From: Bacteroidota bacterium
Lineage (GTDB): Bacteria > Bacteroidota > Bacteroidia > Bacteroidales > Dysgonomonadaceae
NCBI GenBank assembly: GCA_023622765.1
Contig: JAMNYO010000006.1
Location: 1 to 64,000, forward strand
Direction: 5' to 3'
Length of the DNA: 64,000 nucleotides
The stretch's first letter is position 1, and each line of letters begins with the position of its first letter. The position numbers were made by a program, and so were the translations under genes. A model generated the notes under the pieces. The model was not told the DNA's origin. It saw nothing but the letters and a program-made list of their open reading frames with translations, and did not search any database. Below, piece after piece: positions 24,107 through 32,707 of the stretch.

Positions 24107-27100
24107 CTAACGCCTTGGCGCTTTATTGGGGAACGGCGGAATTTCACGCGACTTATACGGGTAGCCCTTCATCTGCTCTTTTATCACCTCGATTGCTTTA
24201 TCTAACTGCGTATCGTTCCCCAAGAACACCTGGTGCGGATCATTTTCAATATCGATATCGGGATATACCCCTTCGCCCTCGATAATCCAGCCGCTCCCAT
24301 CGGCCGCGAAAGGCGCGTAGGAGGGAGTGACAATGGAGCCCCCGTCTACAAAAGGCATGGCACCGCTGTAACCAACAACTCCGCCCCAGGTGCGGCGACC
24401 GATCACGGTGCCCAGCTTATGTTGTTGAAAGCGGTAGGGGAACAGGTCGCCGTCTGATGCCGAGTACTCGTTGACCAGCACCACCTTGGGCCCATCGAAC
24501 GTGCCAACCGGGTTGGGCGAGCCCTGCGCCTGGTTGGTGTGCATGGTGAAGTAGGTGATGGTACGCATCAACCGCTCGATAATCATGGGCGACACGTTAC
24601 CGCCCCCATTGCCCCTATCGTCGATGATAAGCGCCTTTTTGCCCAACTGAGGGTAGTAGTGCTTGACAAATTCGTTCAACCCCGGCACACCCATATCGGG
24701 TATATGGATGTAGCCCACCTCACCATTGGTGGCCTCGCTCACCTTTCGGGTATTTTTCGTCACCCAATCGTAGTAATAGAGCGGGGACTCATCCCTAAGG
24801 GGCGTCAAGAGTACCGTGCAGGGGCCGGATAGAGAGGCTTTGCTCACCTCCAGTTCGGTCAACACACCCGCTTTGCCCACCAGCAGTTCATATATATTAG
24901 CAACCTCTTTGAGCGACTGCCCGTTGATAGAGAGGATATAGTCCCCCTCTTTGACATCAACGCCGGGCAGCGTGAGCGGGGAGCATAGCTCTTTGCTCCA
25001 GTTTGCACCCTCCAGGATCCTGTCGACCCGGAAGAACCCGCTTTTGCTATCTTTCGAGAACTCCGCGCCAAGAAGTCCCATGTAGACTTTCTCCGCTTGC
25101 GGATGCTCCCCGTTTTGCGAGTAAGCGTGCCCCACGTTCAGCTCGCCGATCATTTCCCCAATAACGTAGGTCAAGTCAGAACGGTGATTCACGTACGGAA
25201 CCAACACCTCGTACCGCTTCTTAATTACATCCCAGTCTACGCCATGCATATTGGGGGCATAGAAGAAGTCGCGCATCCGTCGCCAGCTCTCCCTATACAC
25301 CTGCATCCACTCCTCCTTGTAGTTCACCAGCTTGCGGGCACCGCTGGTATCGATCGCCTTGCTGACTTTCACGGCACCCTTCGGAATATCCATAACCTGT
25401 ATGCCATCGTTCGAGAGAGCAAGCGCCTTTTTATACCCGGGGGCAAAAACGAGCCTCGCCTCCAGGTTGGTTGTCTTCTTCTCCTTCAGGTCGAACATGG
25501 CGTGATTCCCTCCGGAACGATAATAGATATTGCCATTGATCATATGCAGGTCACCGTAATAACCGGCGGCTACAGGAAGCTCTGTCATTCTTATCTCGGT
25601 ACGTTCAAACTTATAAGTTAGAGAGGCAGCCTCTTTCGGGTTATCTTCGCTCTTATCGGCTTTACTTTTACCGGTTTTACCCTTATCGGCTTTATCTTTA
25701 CCATCTTTTGCCTCCTCCTGTTTGCCCTTGTCGCTTTTCACCTCATCGTTCTTGGGCTCAAAAATAGAGGGGGCATCTTCAGCCAGCGGAAGCACGTATA
25801 TCTTACCCATGGTCGTGTAGACGTGGTTCCACTCCGTTCTGCCGTAAACGGGATTGAAGGTTCTGTCTGACGAGAAAAGCAGGTACTTGCCGTCATCGCT
25901 AAAGTTGGCGGAACCGGAGTTGTACCAATTGCTGGTTATCTGCCAACTGTCGTTGCTCCGCGTGTCGTACACCATGATCACGTTCATCTCCGGCAGGGGA
26001 CGGGTATAGGTGATATAACGGCTATCCGGCGCCCAGTTGAAATTGGAGAAGCTGCTGACCCCCGACTTCTCGATAACCCGGTTATTGCCCGAAGCTACAT
26101 CCAACAGGTTAAGGGTGTTGTCTTTCGCGCTCCAGAGGATCTTGCGGGAGTCGGGCGACCAAACGAAGTCGAAAATATAGCCCTTTATATTGGTCAGCTG
26201 CCTTGGGTTCAGCCCGTTCGCATCCACGTGATAGAGGTTGAACTCCCCATCTTTGTCCGATATGTAGACAAACCCGCTTCCATCGGGTGCCCATTGGGCG
26301 TTGAAGTCGTTAGCACCAGAGGAATTGGTAAGGTTGTACGTTACCCCTTCGCTACCCGGGAGAGAGAAGATATCCCCGCGTGCGGTAGCAAGAACCCGTT
26401 CCCCTTCGGGAGAGAGCGAGTGTTGACTTAAGTTTCTCGACAACTCTTTCCACTCGGGGTACGCGTACACCTGGTCGTTACCAATAAAAATGGTCAACTT
26501 TTCATTCTTCCCGGTTGCCGGGTTGTATTTATAGATGAATCCCCCGTTTTCGTACACCAGGGCATCGCTGCCCGCGGCGGGGAACTTGATATCATACTCA
26601 TCAAAGTGGGTTAACTGGACTGTCTCTTTGCTGCCCGTATTATACCGGTAAAGGTTCATGTAATCATCTCTGTCGGATATATAGTAGATATCATCGCCTA
26701 TCCACATCGGAATGATATCCTGATGGCGGTTGTCGGTAATACGATGCGACTGCCCACTTTGGGTATCGTAAACCCGGATATCGTCCGCCATACCCCCTTC
26801 GTACCGTTTCCAGGTACGGAACTCCCTGAATATATAGTTGTATGCCAACCGCGTGCCATCACCGTTGAACGAGCAAAAACCACTGTTTTCCAAAGGAATA
26901 TACTCAGGCATGCCCCCATCGACCGAAATGGTCATCAGCTGCCCGGTGAAGTCGTTGAACGTGTAGCTGCGCGTGCGGTAGATAACGCTCTTCCCGTCCG
27001 GTGTCCAGCCGATGACAATATTGTTGGGGCCCATGCGGTCACCCACGTCATCCCTGCCAAGCGTAGCCGTGTAGGTCAGCCGTTTAGGTGCTCCCCCGGC

Positions 27101-27481
27101 GATGGGCATGGTGTACACTTCGGAGTTACCGTCGTACTGCGCGGTAAACGCGATGGTTTGCCCATCGGGTGAGATGCGGGGAAACAGCTCGTAGCCGATA
27201 TGGGTGGTGAGGCGGCGGGCCATGCCCCCGTTCGCATTCACGATATAGATATCCCCGGCGTAGCCGAAGACGATATGGTTGCCTTGAATATGGGGGAAAC
27301 GCATGAGGCGAGCCTCTGGCTGAGCCGATGCTTCATACTTTGTGGATGATTGCTGTACTGATGTGTGCTGCCGGGCGGATGTCGCTGGTCGCACAGATAC
27401 TTCTTGCCGTGCTGATGCCCAGGAGGTGCATAGCAGCACGATGCCAATAAGGGTGAATAGGTAACGATAAGTCTGTTGCAT
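24107..27481 (-). CDS. Tricorn-like S41 protease with beta-propeller, secreted
   Basis: A 1124-residue exported protein. A signal peptide (about residues 1-24) is followed by a Ser/Gln/Thr-rich stretch, then repeated PD40 propeller blades (GYELFPRISPDGQTIAFT and similar) up to about residue 560. A Lys/Asp/Gly-rich linker follows (about 575-625), then a PDZ domain (GDYILSINGQSLKEVA, about 850) and the S41 catalytic domain with the nucleophile in NEYSASDGDLFP near residue 1007. This is the tricorn core-protease arrangement, a peptidase that degrades oligopeptides, probably periplasmic. It is the last gene of a possible minus-strand unit from efp. Confidence 0.9.
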   Translation of the reverse strand: MQQTYRYLFTLIGIVLLCTSWASARQEVSVRPATSARQHTSVQQSSTKYEASAQPEARLMRFPHIQGNHIVFGYAGDIYIVNANGGMARRLTTHIGYELFPRISPDGQTIAFTAQYDGNSEVYTMPIAGGAPKRLTYTATLGRDDVGDRMGPNNIVIGWTPDGKSVIYRTRSYTFNDFTGQLMTISVDGGMPEYIPLENSGFCSFNGDGTRLAYNYIFREFRTWKRYEGGMADDIRVYDTQSGQSHRITDNRHQDIIPMWIGDDIYYISDRDDYMNLYRYNTGSKETVQLTHFDEYDIKFPAAGSDALVYENGGFIYKYNPATGKNEKLTIFIGNDQVYAYPEWKELSRNLSQHSLSPEGERVLATARGDIFSLPGSEGVTYNLTNSSGANDFNAQWAPDGSGFVYISDKDGEFNLYHVDANGLNPRQLTNIKGYIFDFVWSPDSRKILWSAKDNTLNLLDVASGNNRVIEKSGVSSFSNFNWAPDSRYITYTRPLPEMNVIMVYDTRSNDSWQITSNWYNSGSANFSDDGKYLLFSSDRTFNPVYGRTEWNHVYTTMGKIYVLPLAEDAPSIFEPKNDEVKSDKGKQEEAKDGKDKADKGKTGKSKADKSEDNPKEAASLTYKFERTEIRMTELPVAAGYYGDLHMINGNIYYRSGGNHAMFDLKEKKTTNLEARLVFAPGYKKALALSNDGIQVMDIPKGAVKVSKAIDTSGARKLVNYKEEWMQVYRESWRRMRDFFYAPNMHGVDWDVIKKRYEVLVPYVNHRSDLTYVIGEMIGELNVGHAYSQNGEHPQAEKVYMGLLGAEFSKDSKSGFFRVDRILEGANWSKELCSPLTLPGVDVKEGDYILSINGQSLKEVANIYELLVGKAGVLTELEVSKASLSGPCTVLLTPLRDESPLYYYDWVTKNTRKVSEATNGEVGYIHIPDMGVPGLNEFVKHYYPQLGKKALIIDDRGNGGGNVSPMIIERLMRTITYFTMHTNQAQGSPNPVGTFDGPKVVLVNEYSASDGDLFPYRFQQHKLGTVIGRRTWGGVVGYSGAMPFVDGGSIVTPSYAPFAADGSGWIIEGEGVYPDIDIENDPHQVFLGNDTQLDKAIEVIKEQMKGYPYKSREIPPFPNKAPRR

Positions 27482-27606
27482 ACTATTTTCAATTTAGTTT
27501 CGTGATCTGTTTTAATAATGGTTTCAATCTCTCGGTGGTTGAATGTTTTGGTGTTTTGTTGCTGGCCTGTAAAAAGTGGAGTTGCCTCACTTCCGTCAAC
27601 CAGGGG

Positions 27607-28440
27607 TTAAACGTGATTAGCTGCAGTTTCTCCCTCAACATCAACAGCGCCAGGTAGAGAATCTCGGTTAAACGTGAGGAGCCGCAGCGTATCCCCGTTA
27701 AATTCCACGTAGGAGAACAGGGTGATCCAGTCCCCCAACACGATTACGCGGGAAGTCTCCGCGATGGGAAGATCAAGTAAAATATGGCGGTGACCAAAGA
27801 CGAAGTAGTCGATGCCGGGTTCCTCTTCCAGTTTCTCTTTCGCGAACCGGATCAAGTACTCCCGCTCCTCACCCAGGTAAGGGATGATGCCCCCGTTCTC
27901 GCGGCTGTGGCTCGACCAGGCATGTGCGAAGGGGATGGTCCACCTGGGGTGTATGGCTGAGAAGCATTTTCGCAGGAACTTGCTATGGAATATCCTTCGT
28001 AAGAAGCGAAAAGAGCGTGAGTTGTCGCCCAGCCCATCACCGTGCGCCAGGAAGAACCTCTTCCCCAAGACATCGATAACAAGGGGTTTATAGTGAAGGA
28101 TCATCCCGCACTCCTCGGCAAGATAGTCAGTCAACCACAAGTCGTGATTCCCCGTGAAGAAATGAACCTCCACGCCCGAATCGGTCACCTCACCAATTTT
28201 ACCGAGCAGGCGGGTGAACCCTTTCGGTACCACGTGCTTGTACTCGAACCAGTAGTCGAAAATATCACCCAGCAGGTAGATCGCGAGGGCGTCCCCTTTC
28301 ACCTCGTCGAGCCAACGGCACAGCTTCCGCTCCGCATCCCTGGAATTAACATGGGACTTAGAGCCCAGGTGGGCATCGGCAAGAAAGTAAACCTTTTCCC
28401 TCACGTTTTGATCCATCGAACCTGTTTTTGAGTCATTCAC
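27607..28440 (-). CDS. lpxH: UDP-2,3-diacylglucosamine diphosphatase
   Basis: A 277-residue calcineurin-like phosphoesterase that releases UMP from UDP-2,3-diacylglucosamine, forming lipid X in lipid A synthesis at the inner membrane. Metal ligands and family motifs are present: FLADAHLG, LGDIFDYWFEY, FFTGNHDLW, LAHGDGLGD and FGHRHILLD. The first eight residues (MNDSKTGS) may be extra, as an in-frame ATG at 28416 starts MDQNVREKVYFLADAHLG. It lies 119 bases after the SufT-like gene on the same strand. Confidence 0.9.
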   Translation of the reverse strand: MNDSKTGSMDQNVREKVYFLADAHLGSKSHVNSRDAERKLCRWLDEVKGDALAIYLLGDIFDYWFEYKHVVPKGFTRLLGKIGEVTDSGVEVHFFTGNHDLWLTDYLAEECGMILHYKPLVIDVLGKRFFLAHGDGLGDNSRSFRFLRRIFHSKFLRKCFSAIHPRWTIPFAHAWSSHSRENGGIIPYLGEEREYLIRFAKEKLEEEPGIDYFVFGHRHILLDLPIAETSRVIVLGDWITLFSYVEFNGDTLRLLTFNRDSLPGAVDVEGETAANHV

Positions 28441-28559
28441 GTTACCATATTCACGCTGTCCCTACTTCACACTGCCACGAACTCTTGTATTCCTTTGCAA
28501 AGCCGAGAAACACCATGCTACTCCAAGCTATTCACGCACCTATTCCTGTAGATATTCCC

Positions 28560-28877
28560 CTACATCAAGCCAAGTTCCAGCATCGCCTCCTCGCTCATCA
28601 TCGACCGATCCCACGGCGGGTCAAACGTGAGGTCGATATTCACCCGCTTCACCTTTGGGATAGACTCCAACTTCATCTGCATATCCATCAGTATAAAATC
28701 GGCCATAGGGCAGGCGGGCGAGGTAAACGTCATCTGGATGGTCACGTTGTTCTCGGGATCGATATCCACGTCGTAAATCAATCCCAGATCGTAAACGTTC
28801 ACGGGAATCTCCGGGTCGTACACCGTCCGGAGCATGGTCACCACCTTATCTTGCAGCGCTTGCAGCTCTTGATTCAT
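28560..28877 (-). CDS. MIP18/DUF59-family protein, SufT-like
   Basis: A 105-residue single-domain MIP18 (DUF59) protein: MLRTVYDPEIPVNVYDLGLI followed by IQMTFTSPACPMADF with the conserved reactive Cys. Relatives (SufT, PaaD, yeast Cia2) help mature Fe-S proteins. It stands apart from any suf genes; its neighbours are radC and lpxH, so the partner cannot be inferred from context. Start and length match family norms. Confidence 0.87.
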   Translation of the reverse strand: MNQELQALQDKVVTMLRTVYDPEIPVNVYDLGLIYDVDIDPENNVTIQMTFTSPACPMADFILMDMQMKLESIPKVKRVNIDLTFDPPWDRSMMSEEAMLELGLM

Positions 28878-28918
28878 AACAGAATGTTTTCTTTTGCCAT
28901 GACTTGGGATGTTAGGCC

Positions 28919-29605
28919 TCAGAGAACCCCCTCATCAGCGAAGCTAAAGTAGGCATCACTGCCGATGATAATATGATCAAGCAGCACGATGTCCATGTAT
29001 AGGGCGGCCTCCTTGAGTTTCTTGGTGATGCTGATATCTTGTGGGCTGGGAGCGAGGTTTCCGGAAGGGTGGTTATGCCCCAGGAAGAGGCCCGTCGCAT
29101 ACCTCGTGAGCGCTTCCCGGAGGATCAGGCGAACATCCACCACCGTCCCCGCGATACCGCCCCGACTTACCTGCAGGGTGGAGATCACCTGGTTGGAACG
29201 GTCAGTCAGCAACGCCCATGTCTCCTCGTGGTTCAGGTCGCCCAACAACGGCAGGAACTGCTCGTACGCATCCATGGAGGTGACGATCTTCTTCCGCGGC
29301 TCACCCGTCGTTTTCCGTCGCCGCCCTAATTCAAGCGCGGCAATGATGGTCACCGCCTTGGCGTGACCGATACCCCGATAGTTGTTCACCAGGTCGGCAA
29401 CACCCATTCGGGCCAAACGGTTCAGGTCGTTGCCCGCCTCCAATAAGATCTCCTTGCTGAGCTCCACAGCGCTCTGCTTATCGTTGCCGGATCCAATAAG
29501 GATGGCCAGAAGCTCAGAATCGGACAAGGCAGACACCCCCTTCAAGAGAAGTTTCTCACGGGGACGATCCTCCTCAGCCCACTGCTTTATGCTCAGCTTA
29601 CTCAT
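28919..29605 (-). CDS. radC: RadC-family JAB/MPN-domain protein
   Basis: A 228-residue RadC protein. The N-terminal region has the helix-hairpin-helix-like SDSELLAILIGSGN and GVADLVNNYRGIGHAKAV, and the C-terminal JAB domain has the metal motif HNHPSGNLAPSPQD with the preceding Glu. The name comes from an old and mistaken assignment to DNA repair; the biochemical role is unsettled. The start is 41 bases upstream of the SufT-like gene in one direction and the gene follows efp by 87 bases. Confidence 0.92.
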   Translation of the reverse strand: MSKLSIKQWAEEDRPREKLLLKGVSALSDSELLAILIGSGNDKQSAVELSKEILLEAGNDLNRLARMGVADLVNNYRGIGHAKAVTIIAALELGRRRKTTGEPRKKIVTSMDAYEQFLPLLGDLNHEETWALLTDRSNQVISTLQVSRGGIAGTVVDVRLILREALTRYATGLFLGHNHPSGNLAPSPQDISITKKLKEAALYMDIVLLDHIIIGSDAYFSFADEGVL

Positions 29606-29645
29606 TTCACCTGTTTACCTCACGTTTCTTTCGATGGTATCATGA

Positions 29646-29669
29646 AACGGGGACGGGGTTTGTCCCGTT
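29646..29669 (-). terminator. Possible hairpin after efp
   Basis: AACGGGGAC and GTCCCGTT can pair with a single bulged base around a 7-base loop, 24 bases past the efp stop on the minus strand. No T run follows, so it may only weaken read-through into radC. Confidence 0.3.
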
Positions 29670-29692
29670 CCACGGCCGCGATGCCGCTCACC

Positions 29693-30259
29693 TTACTCCC
29701 GTACCCTTTCCACGTAGTTGCCGGTCCGGGTATCTACCTTGATCTTTTCGCCCGTGTCGATAAACAGGGGCACGCGCACCTCGGCACCCGTCTCCAGCGT
29801 GGCCGGCTTCAGTGCGTTGGTCGCCGTATCGCCCCTGACGCCCGGCTCGGTGTAGGTCACCTCTAATACCACGTGTACCGGTAGCTCGGCCGTGAGGACG
29901 GATCCACTTTCCGCGTGGACCTGCACCTCCACGATATCACCCTCTTTCAGGAACTGAACTCCCTCGATCTGCTCGGCCGGTATCGGGAGCTGCTCGAAGG
30001 TCTCCGTGTTCATGAAGTGGTACCCCATATCGTCCTGGTACAAGTACTGATACGATCTACGCTCGATGCGCACCTCGTCCACCCGTACGCCCGAGCTAAA
30101 TGTCTTATCCAGGACACGCCCGGTAGTCACGTTTTTTAATTTCGTGCGAACAAAAGCCGCACCTTTACCCGGTTTCACGTGCAGGAACTCCACGATAACA
30201 TAAAATTGTCCATCCAGATCGATGCACATCCCATTCCTGAAATCAGCCGTTGTTGCCAT
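29693..30259 (-). CDS. efp: Translation elongation factor P
   Basis: A 188-residue EF-P that relieves ribosome stalling at polyproline. Three-domain layout: KOW-like N-domain with the loop [12 protein letters not shown], whose Lys (about residue 34) would be the modified tip residue; middle OB domain; and C-terminal OB domain with [20 protein letters not shown] and [16 protein letters not shown], the family signature. No lysyl-modification genes are nearby. The gene has its own promoter inside the hairpin downstream of the permease gene. Confidence 0.95.
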   Translation of the reverse strand: MATTADFRNGMCIDLDGQFYVIVEFLHVKPGKGAAFVRTKLKNVTTGRVLDKTFSSGVRVDEVRIERRSYQYLYQDDMGYHFMNTETFEQLPIPAEQIEGVQFLKEGDIVEVQVHAESGSVLTAELPVHVVLEVTYTEPGVRGDTATNALKPATLETGAEVRVPLFIDTGEKIKVDTRTGNYVERVRE

Positions 30260-30324
30260 AGGTTGTTGTTATAATGATAATTACTTGTTAATAAATTGCT
30301 CAGTTGAAGTTGCTTTCTATAACG

Positions 30325-30355
30325 CGAAAGTAGCCATTTCATCTGTTAAATACAA
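30325..30355 (-). promoter_or_regulatory. Promoter of efp overlapping a hairpin
   Basis: On the minus strand TTTG (30355-30352) and TACTTTCG (30332-30325) are 19 bases apart; the -7 box has one mismatch to TAnnTTTG. The -33 element lies in the loop and the -7 box at the foot of the inverted repeat 30329-30369. Confidence 0.5.
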
Positions 30356-30369
30356 ATGAAATGGCTACT
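30329..30369 (-). terminator. 14-bp hairpin after the NCS2 permease gene
   Basis: AGTAGCCATTTCAT (30329-30342) and ATGAAATGGCTACT (30356-30369) form a perfect 14-bp stem with a 13-base loop, 32 bases past the permease stop. The minus strand continues with only TTTC, so termination may be inefficient. Confidence 0.6.
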
Positions 30370-30401
30370 CACGATCGGCCGGTTTACGACTACTTGAATG
30401 C

Positions 30402-31712
30402 TTATACCACTCTCATGGCATCAAGCACCAATTTCACGATAAAAAGAACGAATATCACCCACATGGCGATGGAAATACGCTTGAATTGTCCGCTCAGTGC
30501 CTTTAGGAATACGAACGAGAGCATACCAAACACGATCCCCTGAGCAATGCTGAACGCGAAAGGCATCATCACGATGGTAAGGAAAGCGGGCAGTGCCTCT
30601 GTCATATCCTCGAAATTGATCTTCACTACCGAAGTAATCATAAAGAGACCCACGATAATCAGGGCGGGGGCGGTAGCTGAAGCAGGTACCATCAAGAAGA
30701 GGGGTGCGAAAAACAGCGCCAGGGCAAACATGGTAGCGGTAGAAAACGAGGTGAGGCCGGTGCGTCCACCAGCAGCCACACCCGATGCGCTCTCCACGTA
30801 AGAGATGATGGTACTTGTCCCCAACATAGCGCCAACAGTAGTACCCAGTGCGTCGGCAAGTAGGGCCGGTTTCAATTGCGGGAAGTTACCATCCTTATCG
30901 GTAATCCCGATTTTTGAAGCGACGCCGATCAAGGTACCCACAGTATCGAACAGGTTCACGAACAAGAAGGTAAACACCACGATTAACATATCCAACGTGA
31001 AGATATGGCTCCAATCAAACTTGAGAAAGATGGGAGAGAGCGAGGGTGGAAGCGAGACCAAGCTGCCCTCGGGTACTTGTACAAGTCCCAGGGCAAGGGC
31101 GAAGAGCGTGGCCACCACGATCCCTATCAGAAAGGCACCATGCACCCTTTTGTAATACAACACCGCGGTAAGCACCAAGCCCAACAGCGCCACCCACACA
31201 TGTTTGTCCGCCATGGAACCCAGCGCGAGCATCGTGTTCTCATCCCTCACGATCAGCCCCCCGTTTTGTAGTCCGACAAAGGTGATAAAGAGACCGATCC
31301 CTACCGGGATAGCATTTTTTATCGTGTTCGGGATGCTCCGCACGATCAGCTCACGAACATTGAAGAGGGTGAGCAACACGAAAATAACCCCTTCGATGAA
31401 CACGGCGGTAAGGGCCATCTGCCATGAATACCCCAAGCCGATCACCACCGAAAAGGCAAAAAAGGAGTTCAGACCCATCCCGGGTGCCTGTGCGATGGGT
31501 AGGTTCGAGAAGAAAGCCATAAACAAGGTGGCCACTACGCTCGCGAGTGCCGTGGCCGTGAAAAGGGCAGCCCTGTCCATACCGGTCGCTCCCAATATAT
31601 TGGGGTTCACCACTAGGATATACGACATGGTAAGGAACGTGATGAGACCGGCGATTAATTCCGTACGAACCGTCGTCTTGTTCTGCTTGAGTTTAAATAT
31701 TTTCTCCAACAT
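30402..31712 (-). CDS. NCS2-family nucleobase permease (guanine/hypoxanthine type)
   Basis: A 436-residue inner-membrane transporter with about 12-14 helices. AGLITFLTMSYILVVNPNIL at the N-terminus, QAPGMGLNSFFAFSVV and GTSTIISYVESASGVAAGG are characteristic of the AzgA/PbuG branch that imports guanine, hypoxanthine or adenine by proton symport. It follows a DUF5020 outer-membrane protein by 52 bases on the same strand, so the two are probably one operon for purine or nucleoside uptake. A 14-bp hairpin ends the unit. Confidence 0.9.
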   Translation of the reverse strand: MLEKIFKLKQNKTTVRTELIAGLITFLTMSYILVVNPNILGATGMDRAALFTATALASVVATLFMAFFSNLPIAQAPGMGLNSFFAFSVVIGLGYSWQMALTAVFIEGVIFVLLTLFNVRELIVRSIPNTIKNAIPVGIGLFITFVGLQNGGLIVRDENTMLALGSMADKHVWVALLGLVLTAVLYYKRVHGAFLIGIVVATLFALALGLVQVPEGSLVSLPPSLSPIFLKFDWSHIFTLDMLIVVFTFLFVNLFDTVGTLIGVASKIGITDKDGNFPQLKPALLADALGTTVGAMLGTSTIISYVESASGVAAGGRTGLTSFSTATMFALALFFAPLFLMVPASATAPALIIVGLFMITSVVKINFEDMTEALPAFLTIVMMPFAFSIAQGIVFGMLSFVFLKALSGQFKRISIAMWVIFVLFIVKLVLDAMRVV

Positions 31713-31764
31713 AATCTATATACTCTATTTCGTTTGATTTTCCGTTTTCCTGACTTTTATCTCA

Positions 31765-32460
31765 TTAAAAGTCCCACTTGACAGCTATCGTGGGAATGGC
31801 CGCGAATTTCTCTAAACGGGCGAAGTTGTAACTCAACTCTATTTCGCTTCCGATAGAAAAATTGGATGTTAAGTTATACCAAATTTGTGGCTCGCTTAAA
31901 AAGATTACCCTCTTGCCTCCCTCTCCGGTTACGCGATTTTTGTTCGCGCTCCACACATCAGCAAATCCTCCCAAAGAGAGTTTTCCATTGGCAAGCGTAG
32001 AGTTCCACGTTACTGTCCATTGCAGGTCGTGGCTGCTCGTTTCGAAAGCATTTAACTTGTAGGCCACATAGGTTCCCATAAAGAAATTACCCAACTGAAA
32101 CGGGTATTGAAAACCGGCAAGATAAGCACTCGGGATATAAAAGCCCGAACCCAAACCACCGTTATATTCAATATGTGGCATTAACGGGAAGTTTTTAATG
32201 GTAAATGTTCGGGAAATTTCGCCATAAACCGTGCCAATCCAACGTTTATCTCCCCCATTAAAGTCGAAATCGACGAACATGAAAGTCGAACCCCATTTAT
32301 CGGGTTTAAACATCTCGAACGTGGCGGTAAGATAATTTTTGGAGCCCACTTCGTTGCCATACAGAGAGTTCCGCGGATCGAAATGCAACTGCAGGTTTTG
32401 CGCCTGAACCGCTCCCAGCAAACAAAACAGGGCAAGGAACAGAGTAATTTTACGTACCAT
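31765..32460 (-). CDS. DUF5020 outer-membrane protein (Tsx-like)
   Basis: A 231-residue exported protein: signal peptide ending near GAVQAQ, then alternating amphipathic strands with many aromatic residues and a C-terminal IAVKWDF, ending in Phe as outer-membrane barrels do. DUF5020 proteins resemble the nucleoside channel Tsx. The downstream NCS2 permease supports a nucleoside/nucleobase pore role; that function is inferred from context. It is divergent from cysS, separated by 247 bases that contain the cysS promoter and no further gene. Confidence 0.78.
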   Translation of the reverse strand: MVRKITLFLALFCLLGAVQAQNLQLHFDPRNSLYGNEVGSKNYLTATFEMFKPDKWGSTFMFVDFDFNGGDKRWIGTVYGEISRTFTIKNFPLMPHIEYNGGLGSGFYIPSAYLAGFQYPFQLGNFFMGTYVAYKLNAFETSSHDLQWTVTWNSTLANGKLSLGGFADVWSANKNRVTGEGGKRVIFLSEPQIWYNLTSNFSIGSEIELSYNFARLEKFAAIPTIAVKWDF

Positions 32461-32670
32461 AAAAAATTTACAAATAGAGGTTATTATACTTAATGATTTT
32501 CACACTCCACTCATCAAACTCAACACCCTGGTATTTTGGCCTATTTGTCCATCGTGCAACACCACGGGTACGAAAAACAACAAAAGTATTAAAAAAATGC
32601 AAAACAACAAACGACAAGTCTACTTTCCACTCTTTTCCCTCAGAATGGCGGTTCATACCGCATTAATTTG

Positions 32671-32678
32671 TATTTTTG
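32671..32678 (+). promoter_or_regulatory. -7 box for cysS
   Basis: TATTTTTG fits TAnnTTTG and sits 29 bases before ATG 32708. The -33 element is not obvious. Confidence 0.55.
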
Positions 32679-32707
32679 CCTATAAGGAAACATAATGGAG
32701 ATGAAGC

